DNA from: an uncultured Bacteroidaceae bacterium
GTDB taxonomy: Bacteria > Bacteroidota > Bacteroidia > Bacteroidales > Bacteroidaceae
Direction of reading: 5' to 3'
Length of the DNA: 64,000 bases
Assembly: GCA_944320965.1 (NCBI GenBank)
Contig: CALUJO010000006.1
Span: 25,749-89,748, forward strand
The notes beneath the pieces are model-generated. The model saw only the letters and a program-made list of their open reading frames with translations, did no database searches and had not been told where the DNA came from. The position numbers and the translations under genes are program-made. Positions 25,747 through 34,546 of this stretch are shown piece after piece. The first letter of the stretch is position 1. Each line of letters starts with the position of its first letter.

Positions 25747-26766
25747 ATGATAGATAAAATAAAACAGCTTATTAACGAAATTGGCGGTATTAGTGCTGCC
25801 AACAATGAAGAGCTTGAAGCACTCAGAATAAAGTATCTTGGTAAAAAAGGGGAAATCAACGCACTTATGGCAGATTTCCGCAACGTGGCTGCCGAACAGA
25901 AAAAGGAAGTCGGTATGCTTATCAATGAACTGAAGAACAAGGCACAGGACAGAATCAAGGAACTGAAGGAAAAATTCGAATCACAGGAAACCGTTTCCGA
26001 CAGCATTGACCTGACAAGAACTGCCTACCCAATAAAACTTGGTACACGCCACCCGCTGTCAATAGTAAAAAATGAAATTATAGATATATTCGGCAGAATG
26101 GGATTCTGTATCGCAAACGGTCCGGAAGTTGAAGACGACTGGCACGTTTTCGGTTCAATGAACTTTGCCGAAGACCATCCGGCACGCGACATGCAGGATA
26201 CTTTTTTCATCGAAAGCCATCCTGATGTAATACTTAGAACACATACATCATCTGTCGAAAGTCGTGTGATGGAACACACACAACCGCCTATCCGCGCTAT
26301 TATGCCGGGTAGAGTTTACCGTAACGAAGCAATAAGCTACCGTGCACACTGTTTCTTCCACCAGGTTGAAGGCTTGTATGTTGACGAAAACGTTTCATTC
26401 ACAGACCTGAAACAGGTACTGCTCCAGTTCGCAAAAGAAATGTTCGGCGAAAATACAAAAATCAGACTCCGCCCTTCATACTTCCCATTTACCGAACCGA
26501 GTGCAGAAATGGACATTTCATGTAATATCTGTGGCGGAAAAGGATGCCCGTTCTGTAAAGGTACAGGCTGGGTTGAAATCCTCGGTTGCGGTATGACAGA
26601 CCCTAACGTGCTTGAACTTTGCGGAATAGACAGCAAGAAATACACAGGCTATGCCTTCGGTATGGGAGTTGAACGAATCGCAAACCTTAAATATCAGGTT
26701 AAGGACTTGCGTATGTTCTCTGAAAACGACCAGAGATTCCTTGAAGAATTTGAATCGGCAAACTGA
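25747..26766 (+). CDS. pheS: phenylalanyl-tRNA synthetase alpha subunit
   Basis: 339-residue class-II aaRS subunit that charges tRNA-Phe together with PheT. N-terminal coiled-coil (about 1-85); class-II motif region GFCIANGPEVEDDW (119-132), RDMQDTFF (148-154), motif 2 GRVYRNEAISYRAHCFFHQVEG, and motif 3 GMGVERIANLKY. A Cys4 cluster, C259-x2-C262-x4-C267-x2-C270, is inserted after EMDIS and looks like a zinc or metal knuckle; E. coli PheS has none, and I recall this form in Bacteroides PheS. The pheT gene is not in this window, so the two subunits are encoded apart here. Confidence 0.95.
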   Translation: MIDKIKQLINEIGGISAANNEELEALRIKYLGKKGEINALMADFRNVAAEQKKEVGMLINELKNKAQDRIKELKEKFESQETVSDSIDLTRTAYPIKLGTRHPLSIVKNEIIDIFGRMGFCIANGPEVEDDWHVFGSMNFAEDHPARDMQDTFFIESHPDVILRTHTSSVESRVMEHTQPPIRAIMPGRVYRNEAISYRAHCFFHQVEGLYVDENVSFTDLKQVLLQFAKEMFGENTKIRLRPSYFPFTEPSAEMDISCNICGGKGCPFCKGTGWVEILGCGMTDPNVLELCGIDSKKYTGYAFGMGVERIANLKYQVKDLRMFSENDQRFLEEFESAN

Positions 26767-26929
26767 TATTTCTATAAAGACATATAAATAACCGAAAGGC
26801 GTGCAAAATGTATTTATACATATTGGCACGCCTTTTGTTTGTATTAAAGCAGTACATTTGCCGCAAGACAAAAAGACTAATCAAAAAATTCAAAGCAGTC
26901 AAAGGCAAAACAAACGCTTTTAAATCTTC

Positions 26930-27015
26930 AACCGAAGCCTTCGGTTTCAAGAACGGAAGTTACGGTTTCATGAACAAAGCCTTCGGTTTAAGAAAACTTA
27001 GGTTCATAACGGAAT
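26930..27015. repeat. tandem palindromic repeat, family B (21-bp period), locus 1
   Basis: Between pheS and nth. The first unit is a perfect 17-bp palindrome, AACCGAAG-C-CTTCGGTT (26930-26946). The conserved CGGTTT part recurs at 26942, 26963 and 26984, exactly 21 bp apart, with a degenerate fourth copy near 27000. A short open frame at 26808-27017 reads through the array and encodes a pseudo-repeat; it is not a gene. Confidence 0.78.
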
Positions 27016-27047
27016 AAAGAAAACAACCATTTCAAAAAACAGGCAAG

Positions 27048-27698
27048 ATGAGAAAGAAAGAACTATACTCGAAAGTCATAAAATATTTTCAGGAAACAAT
27101 GCCGGTGGCAGAGACAGAACTGAACTACAGCAATCCGTTCGAGCTGCTCATTGCGGTAATCCTGTCGGCACAATGCACCGACAAAAGGATAAACATGGTA
27201 ACACCTGCCCTGTTCAACGCCTACCCAACCCCTGAAAAGCTGGCACAGGCAACGCCCGAGGAAGTTTACGGATACATACATTCGGTTTCCTATCCCAACA
27301 ACAAGTCAAAGCATCTTGTCGGTATGGCAAAAAAACTTGTCGAAGACTTCGGAGGCCAGGTTCCCGACAATCTTGACGACCTGACAAAACTTCCTGGCGT
27401 CGGGCGCAAGACGGCAAACGTAATCCAGTCCGTAGTGTTCAACAAAGCGGCAATGGCAGTAGACACTCACGTATTCCGCGTATCAAACCGCATAGGACTA
27501 ACCACAAACAGCAAGACTCCTCTTGCCACTGAAAAGGAACTTATAAAATATATCCCCGAGGATGTTATACCGACTGCACACCATTGGCTGATACTGCACG
27601 GCAGATATGTATGTACTGCCCGCTCGCCAAAATGCAAGCAATGCGGACTTGCCCCGATTTGCAAGTTCAACATTAAGAATAATGTCACAAAAGTTTAA
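27048..27698 (+). CDS. nth: endonuclease III
   Basis: 216-residue DNA glycosylase/AP lyase for oxidised pyrimidines. The helix-hairpin-helix LPGVGRKTA ends with catalytic Lys121, the catalytic Asp139 lies in VDTHVFRV, and the 4Fe-4S cluster has the canonical spacing C189-x6-C196-x2-C199-x5-C205. Length and order match E. coli Nth (211 residues). The ATG at 27048 is preceded by the repeat array at 26930-27015. Confidence 0.95.
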   Translation: MRKKELYSKVIKYFQETMPVAETELNYSNPFELLIAVILSAQCTDKRINMVTPALFNAYPTPEKLAQATPEEVYGYIHSVSYPNNKSKHLVGMAKKLVEDFGGQVPDNLDDLTKLPGVGRKTANVIQSVVFNKAAMAVDTHVFRVSNRIGLTTNSKTPLATEKELIKYIPEDVIPTAHHWLILHGRYVCTARSPKCKQCGLAPICKFNIKNNVTKV

Positions 27699-27779
27699 TG
27701 CAAAGGACATTGCATATTATAATAATGTATATGGCTTAAAATAATCAGTCTATTAACAATACATACTAAAATAAATTAC

Positions 27780-27787
27780 TATATTTG
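27780..27787 (+). promoter_or_regulatory. -7 box (TATATTTG) of pgk
   Basis: A perfect TATATTTG, 46 nt before the ATG at 27834. The upstream -33 element is unclear. Confidence 0.55.
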
Positions 27788-27833
27788 CAATGCCTAAAAA
27801 GAATATAGTTTTAACATTAAATATAAACGTATT

Positions 27834-29093
27834 ATGCAATCAATTGACAAATTTAACTTCGCCGGTAAAAAGGTGTTTGTACGTGTCGATTTCAACGTAC
27901 CTCTAGATGAGAACTTCAACATCACAGACGACACACGTATGCGTGCTGCCCTTCCAACTCTAAAGAAAATCTTGGCTGACGGTGGTAGCGTTATCATAGG
28001 TTCACACCTTGGTCGTCCAAAAGGAGTAACTGAAAAGTATTCACTGAAGCACATTCTTGCTCACCTTTCTGAACTTCTTGGTGTTGACGTACAGTTTGCT
28101 AACGATTGTATCGGAGAAGAAGCAGCAGTAAAGGCAGCAGCATTGCAGCCAGGTGAAGTTCTTCTTCTTGAAAACCTACGTTTCTATGCTGAAGAAGAAG
28201 GTAAGCCAAGAGGTCTTGCTGAAGATGCAACAGACGAAGAAAAGAAAGCTGCTAAGGCTAAAGTTAAAGAAAGCCAGAAAGAATTTACAAAGACTTTGGC
28301 TTCTTATGCTGACTGCTATGTTAACGATGCATTCGGTACTGCTCACCGTGCTCACGCTTCTACAGCACTTATCGCTGAATATTTTGACACAGACAACAAG
28401 ATGTTCGGTTATCTTATGGAAAAAGAAGTTAAGGCCGTTGAACGCGTTATGAACGATATCAAGCGTCCTTTCACTGCAATCATGGGTGGTTCTAAGGTTT
28501 CAACTAAGATTGAAATCATCGAAAACCTTCTTACAAAGGTTGATAACCTTATCATTGCAGGTGGTATGACTTATACATTTACTAAGGCTCTTGGCGGTAA
28601 GATCGGTCTTTCTATCTGCGAAGATGACAAACTTGACCTTGCTCTTGAACTTATCGAAAAGGCTAAAGCTAACAACGTAAACCTTGTTCTTGCTACAGAC
28701 GCTAAGGTTGCTGACAGCTTCTCTAACGACGCTAACACACAAATCGTTCCAGTAAACGAAATTCCTGACGGATGGGAAGGTCTTGACATAGGTCCTGATT
28801 CTGAAAAGAAATTCGCTGAAGTTATCAAGAACTCTAAGACTATCCTTTGGAACGGTCCTACAGGTGTATTCGAATTTGACAACTTCACATCAGGTTCTCG
28901 CGCAGTAGGTAACGCAATCGCTGAAGCTACAGCTAACGGTGCATTCTCACTTGTTGGTGGTGGTGACTCTGTTGCTTGCGTTAACAAGTTCGGTTTGGCT
29001 GACAAGGTTTCTTATGTATCAACAGGTGGTGGTGCATTGCTTGAAGCTATCGAAGGTAAAGTATTGCCGGGTATCGCTGCAATACAGAAATAA
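27834..29093 (+). CDS. pgk: phosphoglycerate kinase
   Basis: 419 residues; transfers phosphate between 1,3-bisphosphoglycerate and ADP in glycolysis. The N-terminal substrate domain has the signature [20 protein letters not shown] and GSHLGRPKG; the C-terminal nucleotide domain has the [16 protein letters not shown] and [15 protein letters not shown] loops. The codon choice is strongly biased (for example GCT, GGT, CTT and AAC), visibly more than the neighbouring genes, as expected for a highly expressed glycolytic enzyme. It is monocistronic, with a promoter and a terminator of its own. Confidence 0.97.
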   Translation: MQSIDKFNFAGKKVFVRVDFNVPLDENFNITDDTRMRAALPTLKKILADGGSVIIGSHLGRPKGVTEKYSLKHILAHLSELLGVDVQFANDCIGEEAAVKAAALQPGEVLLLENLRFYAEEEGKPRGLAEDATDEEKKAAKAKVKESQKEFTKTLASYADCYVNDAFGTAHRAHASTALIAEYFDTDNKMFGYLMEKEVKAVERVMNDIKRPFTAIMGGSKVSTKIEIIENLLTKVDNLIIAGGMTYTFTKALGGKIGLSICEDDKLDLALELIEKAKANNVNLVLATDAKVADSFSNDANTQIVPVNEIPDGWEGLDIGPDSEKKFAEVIKNSKTILWNGPTGVFEFDNFTSGSRAVGNAIAEATANGAFSLVGGGDSVACVNKFGLADKVSYVSTGGGALLEAIEGKVLPGIAAIQK

Positions 29094-29122
29094 TCAGAAC
29101 ATACCAATCTGAAATATTGAAC

Positions 29123-29154
29123 AATAGGCAGCCCAATAAAAAGGGTTGCCTATT
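29123..29154 (+). terminator. rho-independent terminator after pgk
   Basis: A 12-bp stem (AATAGGCAGCCC at 29123-29134, right arm 29143-29154 with one G-U) with an 8-nt loop and a T-rich tail. Confidence 0.85.
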
Positions 29155-29185
29155 ATTTTAAGAATAAACAAAAACATCTGATAGT

Positions 29186-30244
29186 ATGAAGTTCAAACCT
29201 ATCCTGCTGCTGTTGTCAGCTTTAACACTGTCTTCTGCAGCAGCACTATCCCAGGAAAAACCAAAAGACAAGAACCTGCTTTCAAAAGTATCCGAATATG
29301 TTTCACTGAGCGCCTATGGCCAGCTTGGATATGAATACGATGAAGCAAATGATGAAAGCAGCCTTTACCTGCGAAGAATAATAGCATCCGGAAAGATATA
29401 CCCACACAAAAAATTTGAAATGTTCTACATGTTCAGCATGGGAAACGGAAAATTCAGCAGTCTTGAACTGTGGGGTAAATACAAAGTGTGCGATGCTTTC
29501 AACGTAAAATTCGGACAGATGAAGGTTCCGTTCACTATGGAATCACTGATGTCACTCTCAAAGGCTGAAATAATGGAAGGGGCTCTGCCGGTAAACTATC
29601 TTGCAGCAATCGACAATTCTGATGAGGTTTACTCCGGAACAAGCCAGATGGGAGGCCGTGACCTTGGTCTGCAAATAGAAGGAAAACTTATAAACTACGG
29701 ATATACTGGCGACAAATTCCTTGGTTATCAGCTTGGTATCTTTAACGGACAGGGAATAAACCTCCGAGACAAGAACAAGCATAAGGATATTGCCGGAATG
29801 ATTGACCTCTACCCTACCAAATGGCTCAGACTGACAGGCGGAGCATATTTCGGCAAAGGTTACGCAATGACAAGCATGCCTGTAAGCAATATTAAGGAAG
29901 GTCAGGATTATACACGCAACCGTTGGACTACCGGTATAGAAATCAAGACAAAGCCTTTCATGATTCGTGCCGAATATCTTGAGGGAAAGAACGGTACTGC
30001 CATTGCACGTGGCGCATACGCAACAACAACAATCCGCCTTTACGAAGGTCTTGACCTTATAGGTTCTGTAAGCTACCTTAAGAAAGACAAGGATATTGAC
30101 GGAGACACCTGCCGCTACATTGCCGGAGCAGAATACAGATTCTTCAACAAATGTCGTCTACAATTCCAGTACCAAAGGGAATACGATGCCTACCTTAACC
30201 GCCCAAACAATCAGATTTTAGCACAGTTGCAGATTGGGTTCTAA
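29186..30244 (+). CDS. porin, OprO/OprP-like
   Basis: 352 residues with a signal peptide (about 1-22, ALSQ), followed by a typical porin pattern of alternating aromatic-flanked strands and polar loops. Motifs reminiscent of the phosphate-selective porin O/P family include VSLSAYGQLGYEYD, ELWGKYKVCDAFNVKFGQMKVPFTME, and the terminal LAQLQIGF ending in Phe. Transport specificity cannot be told from sequence. It is 92 nt after pgk and converges on a small orphan protein, with a shared terminator between them. Confidence 0.78.
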   Translation: MKFKPILLLLSALTLSSAAALSQEKPKDKNLLSKVSEYVSLSAYGQLGYEYDEANDESSLYLRRIIASGKIYPHKKFEMFYMFSMGNGKFSSLELWGKYKVCDAFNVKFGQMKVPFTMESLMSLSKAEIMEGALPVNYLAAIDNSDEVYSGTSQMGGRDLGLQIEGKLINYGYTGDKFLGYQLGIFNGQGINLRDKNKHKDIAGMIDLYPTKWLRLTGGAYFGKGYAMTSMPVSNIKEGQDYTRNRWTTGIEIKTKPFMIRAEYLEGKNGTAIARGAYATTTIRLYEGLDLIGSVSYLKKDKDIDGDTCRYIAGAEYRFFNKCRLQFQYQREYDAYLNRPNNQILAQLQIGF

Positions 30245-30257
30245 AGAAATAAAAAAA

Positions 30258-30297
30258 TAATACCAGCCTCAAATATTTTATTTAGAGACTGGTATTA
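30258..30297. terminator. bidirectional terminator between convergent genes
   Basis: A 13-bp stem with one mismatch (30258-30270 and 30285-30297) and a 14-nt loop lies between the porin stop and the orphan minus-strand gene. Confidence 0.7.
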
Positions 30298-30314
30298 ATC
30301 ATAATAATACTTTA

Positions 30315-30806
30315 TTAAAAAAGATCTCTATATGTATTAACCACTATTTTCAAATAATCAATAGATTTCTCTATTACCTCATATGTATCATCAATTAATC
30401 TATAGTTAGACATCAATACTTCCATTTCATTCTCAGAAAAAGGAAATGTCACAACTTTGACTGTAAAATAATATTTTTCAGCATTAATTAACTCTTTAAA
30501 CGTTTCTTTCCTGCTCATACATAATTTATAATATCTTTTATAAGAATCATATAAATCATAATCAAAATTCCGATTATATATATATAATTGAATTTCAATA
30601 GCTTTTGAGCTAATTTCTTGTGCAAATATTGACATTTCCGAATTAAGAGATTTTAATTCATATGTCAATTTTAAATACGACAATTCATGCTCAAGGGAAT
30701 CTACTCTTTGAACAAGTGTTTGTATTTGCCCTATTGAATCTTGAGATTGGGCATAAACTGAAAAAGAAGAAAATACCAACAAAATAGAATATAAAAACTT
30801 ATTCAT
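30315..30806 (-). CDS. exported protein of unknown function
   Basis: 163 residues that I do not recognise. An N-terminal signal peptide (about 1-19, MNKFLYSILLVFSSFSVYA) is followed by a short helical region with many Glu, Gln, Leu and Lys (IQTLVQRVDSLEHELSYLKLTYELK), which looks like a coiled coil, and by more helical sequence rich in Tyr and Lys. AT-rich in base composition and no recognised motifs. It stands alone on the minus strand, convergent with the porin. It could be a small periplasmic protein; no further function can be inferred. Confidence 0.55.
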   Translation of the reverse strand: MNKFLYSILLVFSSFSVYAQSQDSIGQIQTLVQRVDSLEHELSYLKLTYELKSLNSEMSIFAQEISSKAIEIQLYIYNRNFDYDLYDSYKRYYKLCMSRKETFKELINAEKYYFTVKVVTFPFSENEMEVLMSNYRLIDDTYEVIEKSIDYLKIVVNTYRDLF

Positions 30807-30990
30807 AAAATAATTATTAAAAATAAAAACAATTAAAAAAGCAACATTCTTTAATACACAAAGATACGAGGCTTAAATTAAACAAACAAAATTAAACACA
30901 TTAAAACATTTGTAAAAAGATAGAGAAAAAGTAAAATACGATATTAAGCACAATAGTAATTTTATATTAGATTTTTCCGCCAAAATTCCG

Positions 30991-30998
30991 TAAGTTTG
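30991..30998 (+). promoter_or_regulatory. -7 box (TAAGTTTG) of the TPR gene
   Basis: TAAGTTTG matches TAnnTTTG, 24 nt before the ATG at 31023. Confidence 0.5.
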
Positions 30999-31022
30999 CC
31001 AATCACAAACTAAAGACTTATT

Positions 31023-31982
31023 ATGGCAAACTTTTTTTCAAAGCTGTTCATGGGAAGCAGCGACAATGATAACGAAAAAGACAATAAGAAAAAGGACTTT
31101 GAGATATTCAAGTATGACGGAGTGCGTGCAATGAGAATGGGCAAGTTCGACTATGCCGAGAAATGTTTCATCAAAGCTCTTGAAATAGACAATGAGTTTG
31201 AAACACTGCACTATCTGACAAACCTATATACAACTACAGCTGCTTTTGAAAAGGCTGCTGAGACACTGAACAGAATGATTGAAGTTGACCCTGAAGTGGT
31301 TTCAACCTACATATCACTTGCACAGGTGCATTACATAATGGAAAAGTATGACGATATGACAGCACCGTGCCAGAAAGCATTGGAACTGCAGCCGGAAAAT
31401 GAAGAAGCCGAACTGCTGCTTGCCAAATCTGCAAACAAAAAAGGCGACATATTCCAGGCAATTGCATTCGCAACAAAGGCAATCCAGAAGAAAGAAGACT
31501 ATACCGATGCCCTACTGCTCAGAAGCGAAATCCTTGGAAAGATGAACCAGTTCAAGGAAGCGCTTGCCGATATTGATGCAATCATGGCTTATGATCCCGA
31601 AAACGAAAGCGCTGTCATAGCAAAGGCAGGACTGATTGGAGCGCAAGGCGATATGCAAGAGGCAATAACTCTCTACAATCAGGTAATTGCCACAGACCCG
31701 TTCAACATGGAAGCATATATAGGCAAAGCCAACATTTATCTGAACAATAACGAAGCGGACAAGGCTATAGAAGTATTGAACGATGCCATTGAACTATCAC
31801 CCGACTATGCCCAGGCATATAAGGAAAGAGGACGTGCCAAACTTGTTGCAGGCGACAAGGAAGGAGCTACCGAAGATGTGAAAAAGGCACTTGAACTTAA
31901 TCCGCTGGCAGCCGACAGAATAAACGGAGAATTCAACAACAAAGCTGCCGAATTTGACAATGTTATCGGAATATTCAAATAA
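31023..31982 (+). CDS. TPR-repeat protein
   Basis: 319 residues, cytoplasmic (no signal). A polar Asp/Lys-rich stretch (13-30) is followed by eight or so tetratricopeptide repeats, such as MGKFDYAEKCFIKALEID, TAAFEKAAETLNRMIEVDPE and GDMQEAITLYNQVIATDPFN. TPR domains form protein-protein interaction scaffolds; the partner is unknown. The aroG-type fusion gene starts 7 nt after its stop, so they are probably co-transcribed. Confidence 0.8.
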   Translation: MANFFSKLFMGSSDNDNEKDNKKKDFEIFKYDGVRAMRMGKFDYAEKCFIKALEIDNEFETLHYLTNLYTTTAAFEKAAETLNRMIEVDPEVVSTYISLAQVHYIMEKYDDMTAPCQKALELQPENEEAELLLAKSANKKGDIFQAIAFATKAIQKKEDYTDALLLRSEILGKMNQFKEALADIDAIMAYDPENESAVIAKAGLIGAQGDMQEAITLYNQVIATDPFNMEAYIGKANIYLNNNEADKAIEVLNDAIELSPDYAQAYKERGRAKLVAGDKEGATEDVKKALELNPLAADRINGEFNNKAAEFDNVIGIFK

Positions 31983-31989
31983 TATAATA

Positions 31990-33057
31990 ATGCAGATAAA
32001 CCCCATAAATCTTCCACGCACACACAAAAACAAGATAATAATAGCCGGTCCGTGCAGCGCAGAGTCCGAACAGCAGATTATGGACACGGCAACCGAACTG
32101 GCAAAAGCCGGAATAAAGATTTTCCGTGCCGGAATATGGAAACCCAGAACAAAGCCGGGCTCGTTTGAAGGCATAGGAGAAAAAGGCCTTGAATGGCTTG
32201 CCAAAGTGAAAAAGCAGACGGGAATGATGGTTGCGACAGAAGTTGCAACCCACGAACACGTCTGCAAAGCCTTGGAAGCCGGAGTTGATATTCTGTGGAT
32301 AGGAGCAAGGACATCTGCAAATCCGTTTGCCGTACAGGAAGTTGCCGACTCAATAACCGACAAAAACATTACGGTTCTTATAAAAAATCCTATCACACCT
32401 GACCCTGAACTTTGGGCAGGAGCAATCGAAAGAATCTATAATGCCGGAATAAGAAATATTGCAGCCATCCACCGCGGTTTCGGTGTTTACGGCGAAACCA
32501 TATACCGCAACCGTCCGCAGTGGGACATTCCGCTGGAACTGAAAAGAAAGATAAAGGGAATAAGCATAATATGTGACCCGAGCCATATTTCCGGAAAAAG
32601 GGAACTTATACAGGACGTCTGCCAGCAGGCAATGGACCTGAACATGGACGGACTTATTGTTGAGTCACACATCTCGCCTTGCAGTGCCCTGAGCGATGCC
32701 ATGCAGCAGATAACACCTGCCATACTTTCCGACATAATAGACTCGCTTGTCATAAGAGAAGACAACAGAACTGATGAAAAAATCAGCCTTCTCCGCGCAC
32801 AGATTGACGAGATTGACAAAACGCTGATAAACAACATTGCCAGAAGAATGGAAATTGCAAGGAAAATAGGCGAATACAAGAAAAACAACAATATGACCGT
32901 ATTCCAGTCAAACCGCTACAATACCGTTCTTGAAAAATGGACAGAAACAGGCGCGTCATACGGTATGGAAGGGGAATTCATTGAAAAGCTTTACGAACTT
33001 ATACATTCTGAAGCCGTAAGACAGCAGATTGACGTAATAAAAAACAGGAAAGACTGA
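31990..33057 (+). CDS. bifunctional DAHP synthase / chorismate mutase
   Basis: 355 residues, a fusion typical of Bacteroidetes. Residues about 1-255 form the DAHP synthase TIM barrel with the substrate loop GPCSAES (20-26), AGIWKPRTKPG, IHRGFGVY and IVESHISPCSALSDA; this enzyme condenses phosphoenolpyruvate and erythrose-4-phosphate. Residues about 270-355 form an AroQ-type helical chorismate mutase (LLRAQIDEIDKTLINNIARRME and IGEYKKNN). The fusion places the first step of aromatic synthesis and the first phenylalanine/tyrosine step on one chain, with regulation via the mutase part known in related enzymes. The ATG at 31990 is chosen because an upstream extension would overlap the TPR gene. 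Its stop overlaps the ATG of the next gene by one base. Confidence 0.93.
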   Translation: MQINPINLPRTHKNKIIIAGPCSAESEQQIMDTATELAKAGIKIFRAGIWKPRTKPGSFEGIGEKGLEWLAKVKKQTGMMVATEVATHEHVCKALEAGVDILWIGARTSANPFAVQEVADSITDKNITVLIKNPITPDPELWAGAIERIYNAGIRNIAAIHRGFGVYGETIYRNRPQWDIPLELKRKIKGISIICDPSHISGKRELIQDVCQQAMDLNMDGLIVESHISPCSALSDAMQQITPAILSDIIDSLVIREDNRTDEKISLLRAQIDEIDKTLINNIARRMEIARKIGEYKKNNNMTVFQSNRYNTVLEKWTETGASYGMEGEFIEKLYELIHSEAVRQQIDVIKNRKD

Positions 33058-33881
33058 TGAAAAAATACTCTTTCCTGTTTGCCATAATAGCTGTTCTGCT
33101 CATGCTTACATCTTGTGCCACGCCCTACAGGGTCAAGCACAAAGGGATGGCAAGAGTAAAGCATTATGATTTTATCCATAAGGATATTCCCGAATCATTT
33201 GACGGAACATCTATTGTATTTGCATCCGATTTCCACTACAAAAGCAAATTCAGAGAAAGAAGGTTGAGAGGAACAGTAAATACTATTGCAAGAATAAATC
33301 CGGACATCATCATGCTGGGCGGAGACTACAAGGAAGGATGTGAAAACATTGACCCGCTGTTCAACGCACTTGGAACCCTTTCGCCACGCTATGGAACGTA
33401 TGCTGTAATGGGAAACAACGATTATGAATCGTGTTACGACGAAACAGTCCGTGCAATGCTACGCAACGGAATCAAGCTTCTTGAGCATAAATGCGACACA
33501 ATAACAAACGGTAACGGCAGAATCATAATAGCCGGAATAAGAAACCCATTCAGCAAGGAAAATCTTGTCTCGCCCACTCTTGAACTGAACGACTCGGATT
33601 TTGTAGTAATGCTTGTACACACCCCTGACTATGCACAGGATACCGACATAAGCAATACCGATCTTGTCCTTGCCGGACATACGCACGGCGGACAGGTTAC
33701 GTGGTTCGGGCTAAGGGCACCAATTATTCCCTCTAAATACGGACAGCGTTTCCGTACCGGAATGAAAAAGAATGACAAAGGAACTCCTGTAATCATAACC
33801 AACGGACTTGGAACTTCGCAGATAAATGTCAGGATGTTTGCTCCAAGCGAAGTCGTATGGATTCATCTTCGGAAGGAATAA
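33057..33881 (+). CDS. metallophosphoesterase lipoprotein
   Basis: 274 residues with a lipoprotein signal (Cys20 in MLTSC). The calcineurin-like phosphoesterase core is present: Asp58 and His60 in ASDFHY, Asp90 in GGDYKEG, Asn120-Asn121-Asp122 in MGNNDYE, VHTPD, and AGHTHGGQ. It resembles YkuE/YaeI-type periplasmic or membrane-facing phosphodiesterases, some of which act on lipid or UDP-sugar phosphoesters, but the substrate is not known. It is translationally coupled to the DAHP synthase gene (TGATG overlap), a chance-looking partnership. Confidence 0.87.
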   Translation: MKKYSFLFAIIAVLLMLTSCATPYRVKHKGMARVKHYDFIHKDIPESFDGTSIVFASDFHYKSKFRERRLRGTVNTIARINPDIIMLGGDYKEGCENIDPLFNALGTLSPRYGTYAVMGNNDYESCYDETVRAMLRNGIKLLEHKCDTITNGNGRIIIAGIRNPFSKENLVSPTLELNDSDFVVMLVHTPDYAQDTDISNTDLVLAGHTHGGQVTWFGLRAPIIPSKYGQRFRTGMKKNDKGTPVIITNGLGTSQINVRMFAPSEVVWIHLRKE

Positions 33882-33967
33882 TACCCCGTTTTTGATAAAT
33901 CTTCACCATATTTATAAATATATAAGCAGCAGGTATGCCTAAATGTTGCTTAAGGTGACATTTGCCG

Positions 33968-33999
33968 TTTGCATCTGTAATGCCCGCTGATTATATTTG
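33968..33999 (+). promoter_or_regulatory. promoter of the hydroxyisourate hydrolase gene
   Basis: TTTG at 33968-33971 and TATATTTG at 33992-33999 are 20 nt apart: the full Bacteroidetes consensus. The ATG follows 37 nt later at 34037. Confidence 0.75.
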
Positions 34000-34036
34000 C
34001 AAAACCGGATTATAAACCAATAATAAAAGATGTATT

Positions 34037-34450
34037 ATGAAAAAGATTTTGTTTTTAATGATGATGTTCTTTGCTTTTGCCTATGCAAAAGTTTCTGCAC
34101 AAAACGAGAGTTACCAGTTGTCAAGCCACATACTTGACATTAATCTTGGACAACCTGCAGCCGGAGTCAAGATAAGTCTTTCAAAGATGAACATGGACAA
34201 TACCTGGACCACGATTGATGAAAAGCTGACCGATGAAAACGGAAGAGTAAAAGACTTCCTGAAAGAAGACGGAAAAGACAATAAAGGCGTGTACAAACTG
34301 ACATATCATGTAGGTCCTTATTTTGAATCACAAAAGCAGGATACTTTCTATCCTTTCATTGAAGTTGTTTTCGAGATAAAGGACGGCAATCACTATCATG
34401 TGCCTATAACATTGTCACCATACGGATACTCAACATACAGAGGCAACTGA
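34037..34450 (+). CDS. uraH: secreted 5-hydroxyisourate hydrolase (transthyretin-like)
   Basis: 137 residues with a signal peptide (about 1-21, ending Val-Ser-Ala). The mature chain is a transthyretin-like 5-hydroxyisourate hydrolase: LSSHILDINLGQPAAGVKI with His31, Arg70 in ENGR, YHVPITLSPYGYSTYRG with His121 near the C-terminus. These equal the catalytic His, Arg and His of the family. The family usually ends in Tyr-Arg-Gly-Ser; here the last residue is Asn, which may affect the active site. In uric-acid catabolism the enzyme hydrolyses 5-hydroxyisourate to OHCU; no uricase or other purine genes are nearby. Alternatively it could act as a transthyretin-related binding protein. Confidence 0.85.
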   Translation: MKKILFLMMMFFAFAYAKVSAQNESYQLSSHILDINLGQPAAGVKISLSKMNMDNTWTTIDEKLTDENGRVKDFLKEDGKDNKGVYKLTYHVGPYFESQKQDTFYPFIEVVFEIKDGNHYHVPITLSPYGYSTYRGN

Positions 34451-34474
34451 AAAGAAACTATTTTAAAAATAACA

Positions 34475-34498
34475 GGTGAATCAGGAAATACATTCACC
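34475..34498 (+). terminator. weak hairpin after the hydroxyisourate hydrolase gene
   Basis: GGTGAAT (34475-34481) pairs with ATTCACC (34492-34498) around a 10-nt loop, but no T-run follows directly, so termination is uncertain. Confidence 0.4.
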
Positions 34499-34546
34499 AG
34501 TTTAAAATTAACTGACAATAAAAAACAGCACATTTAATTGTTCAAA

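Noticed and set aside
26808..27017. 69-codon open frame between pheS and nth with a repeating FGF/AFG peptide pattern
   Set aside because: The peptide repeat is a by-product of the 21-bp DNA repeat read in frame; it has no promoter box of its own and no family resemblance.
33901..33958. Long-range hairpin upstream of the hydroxyisourate hydrolase promoter (TAAGCAGCA with TGTTGCTTA, plus an outer pair)
   Set aside because: It has no U-run and lies mostly before the promoter; I could not tell it from chance pairing in AT-rich DNA.
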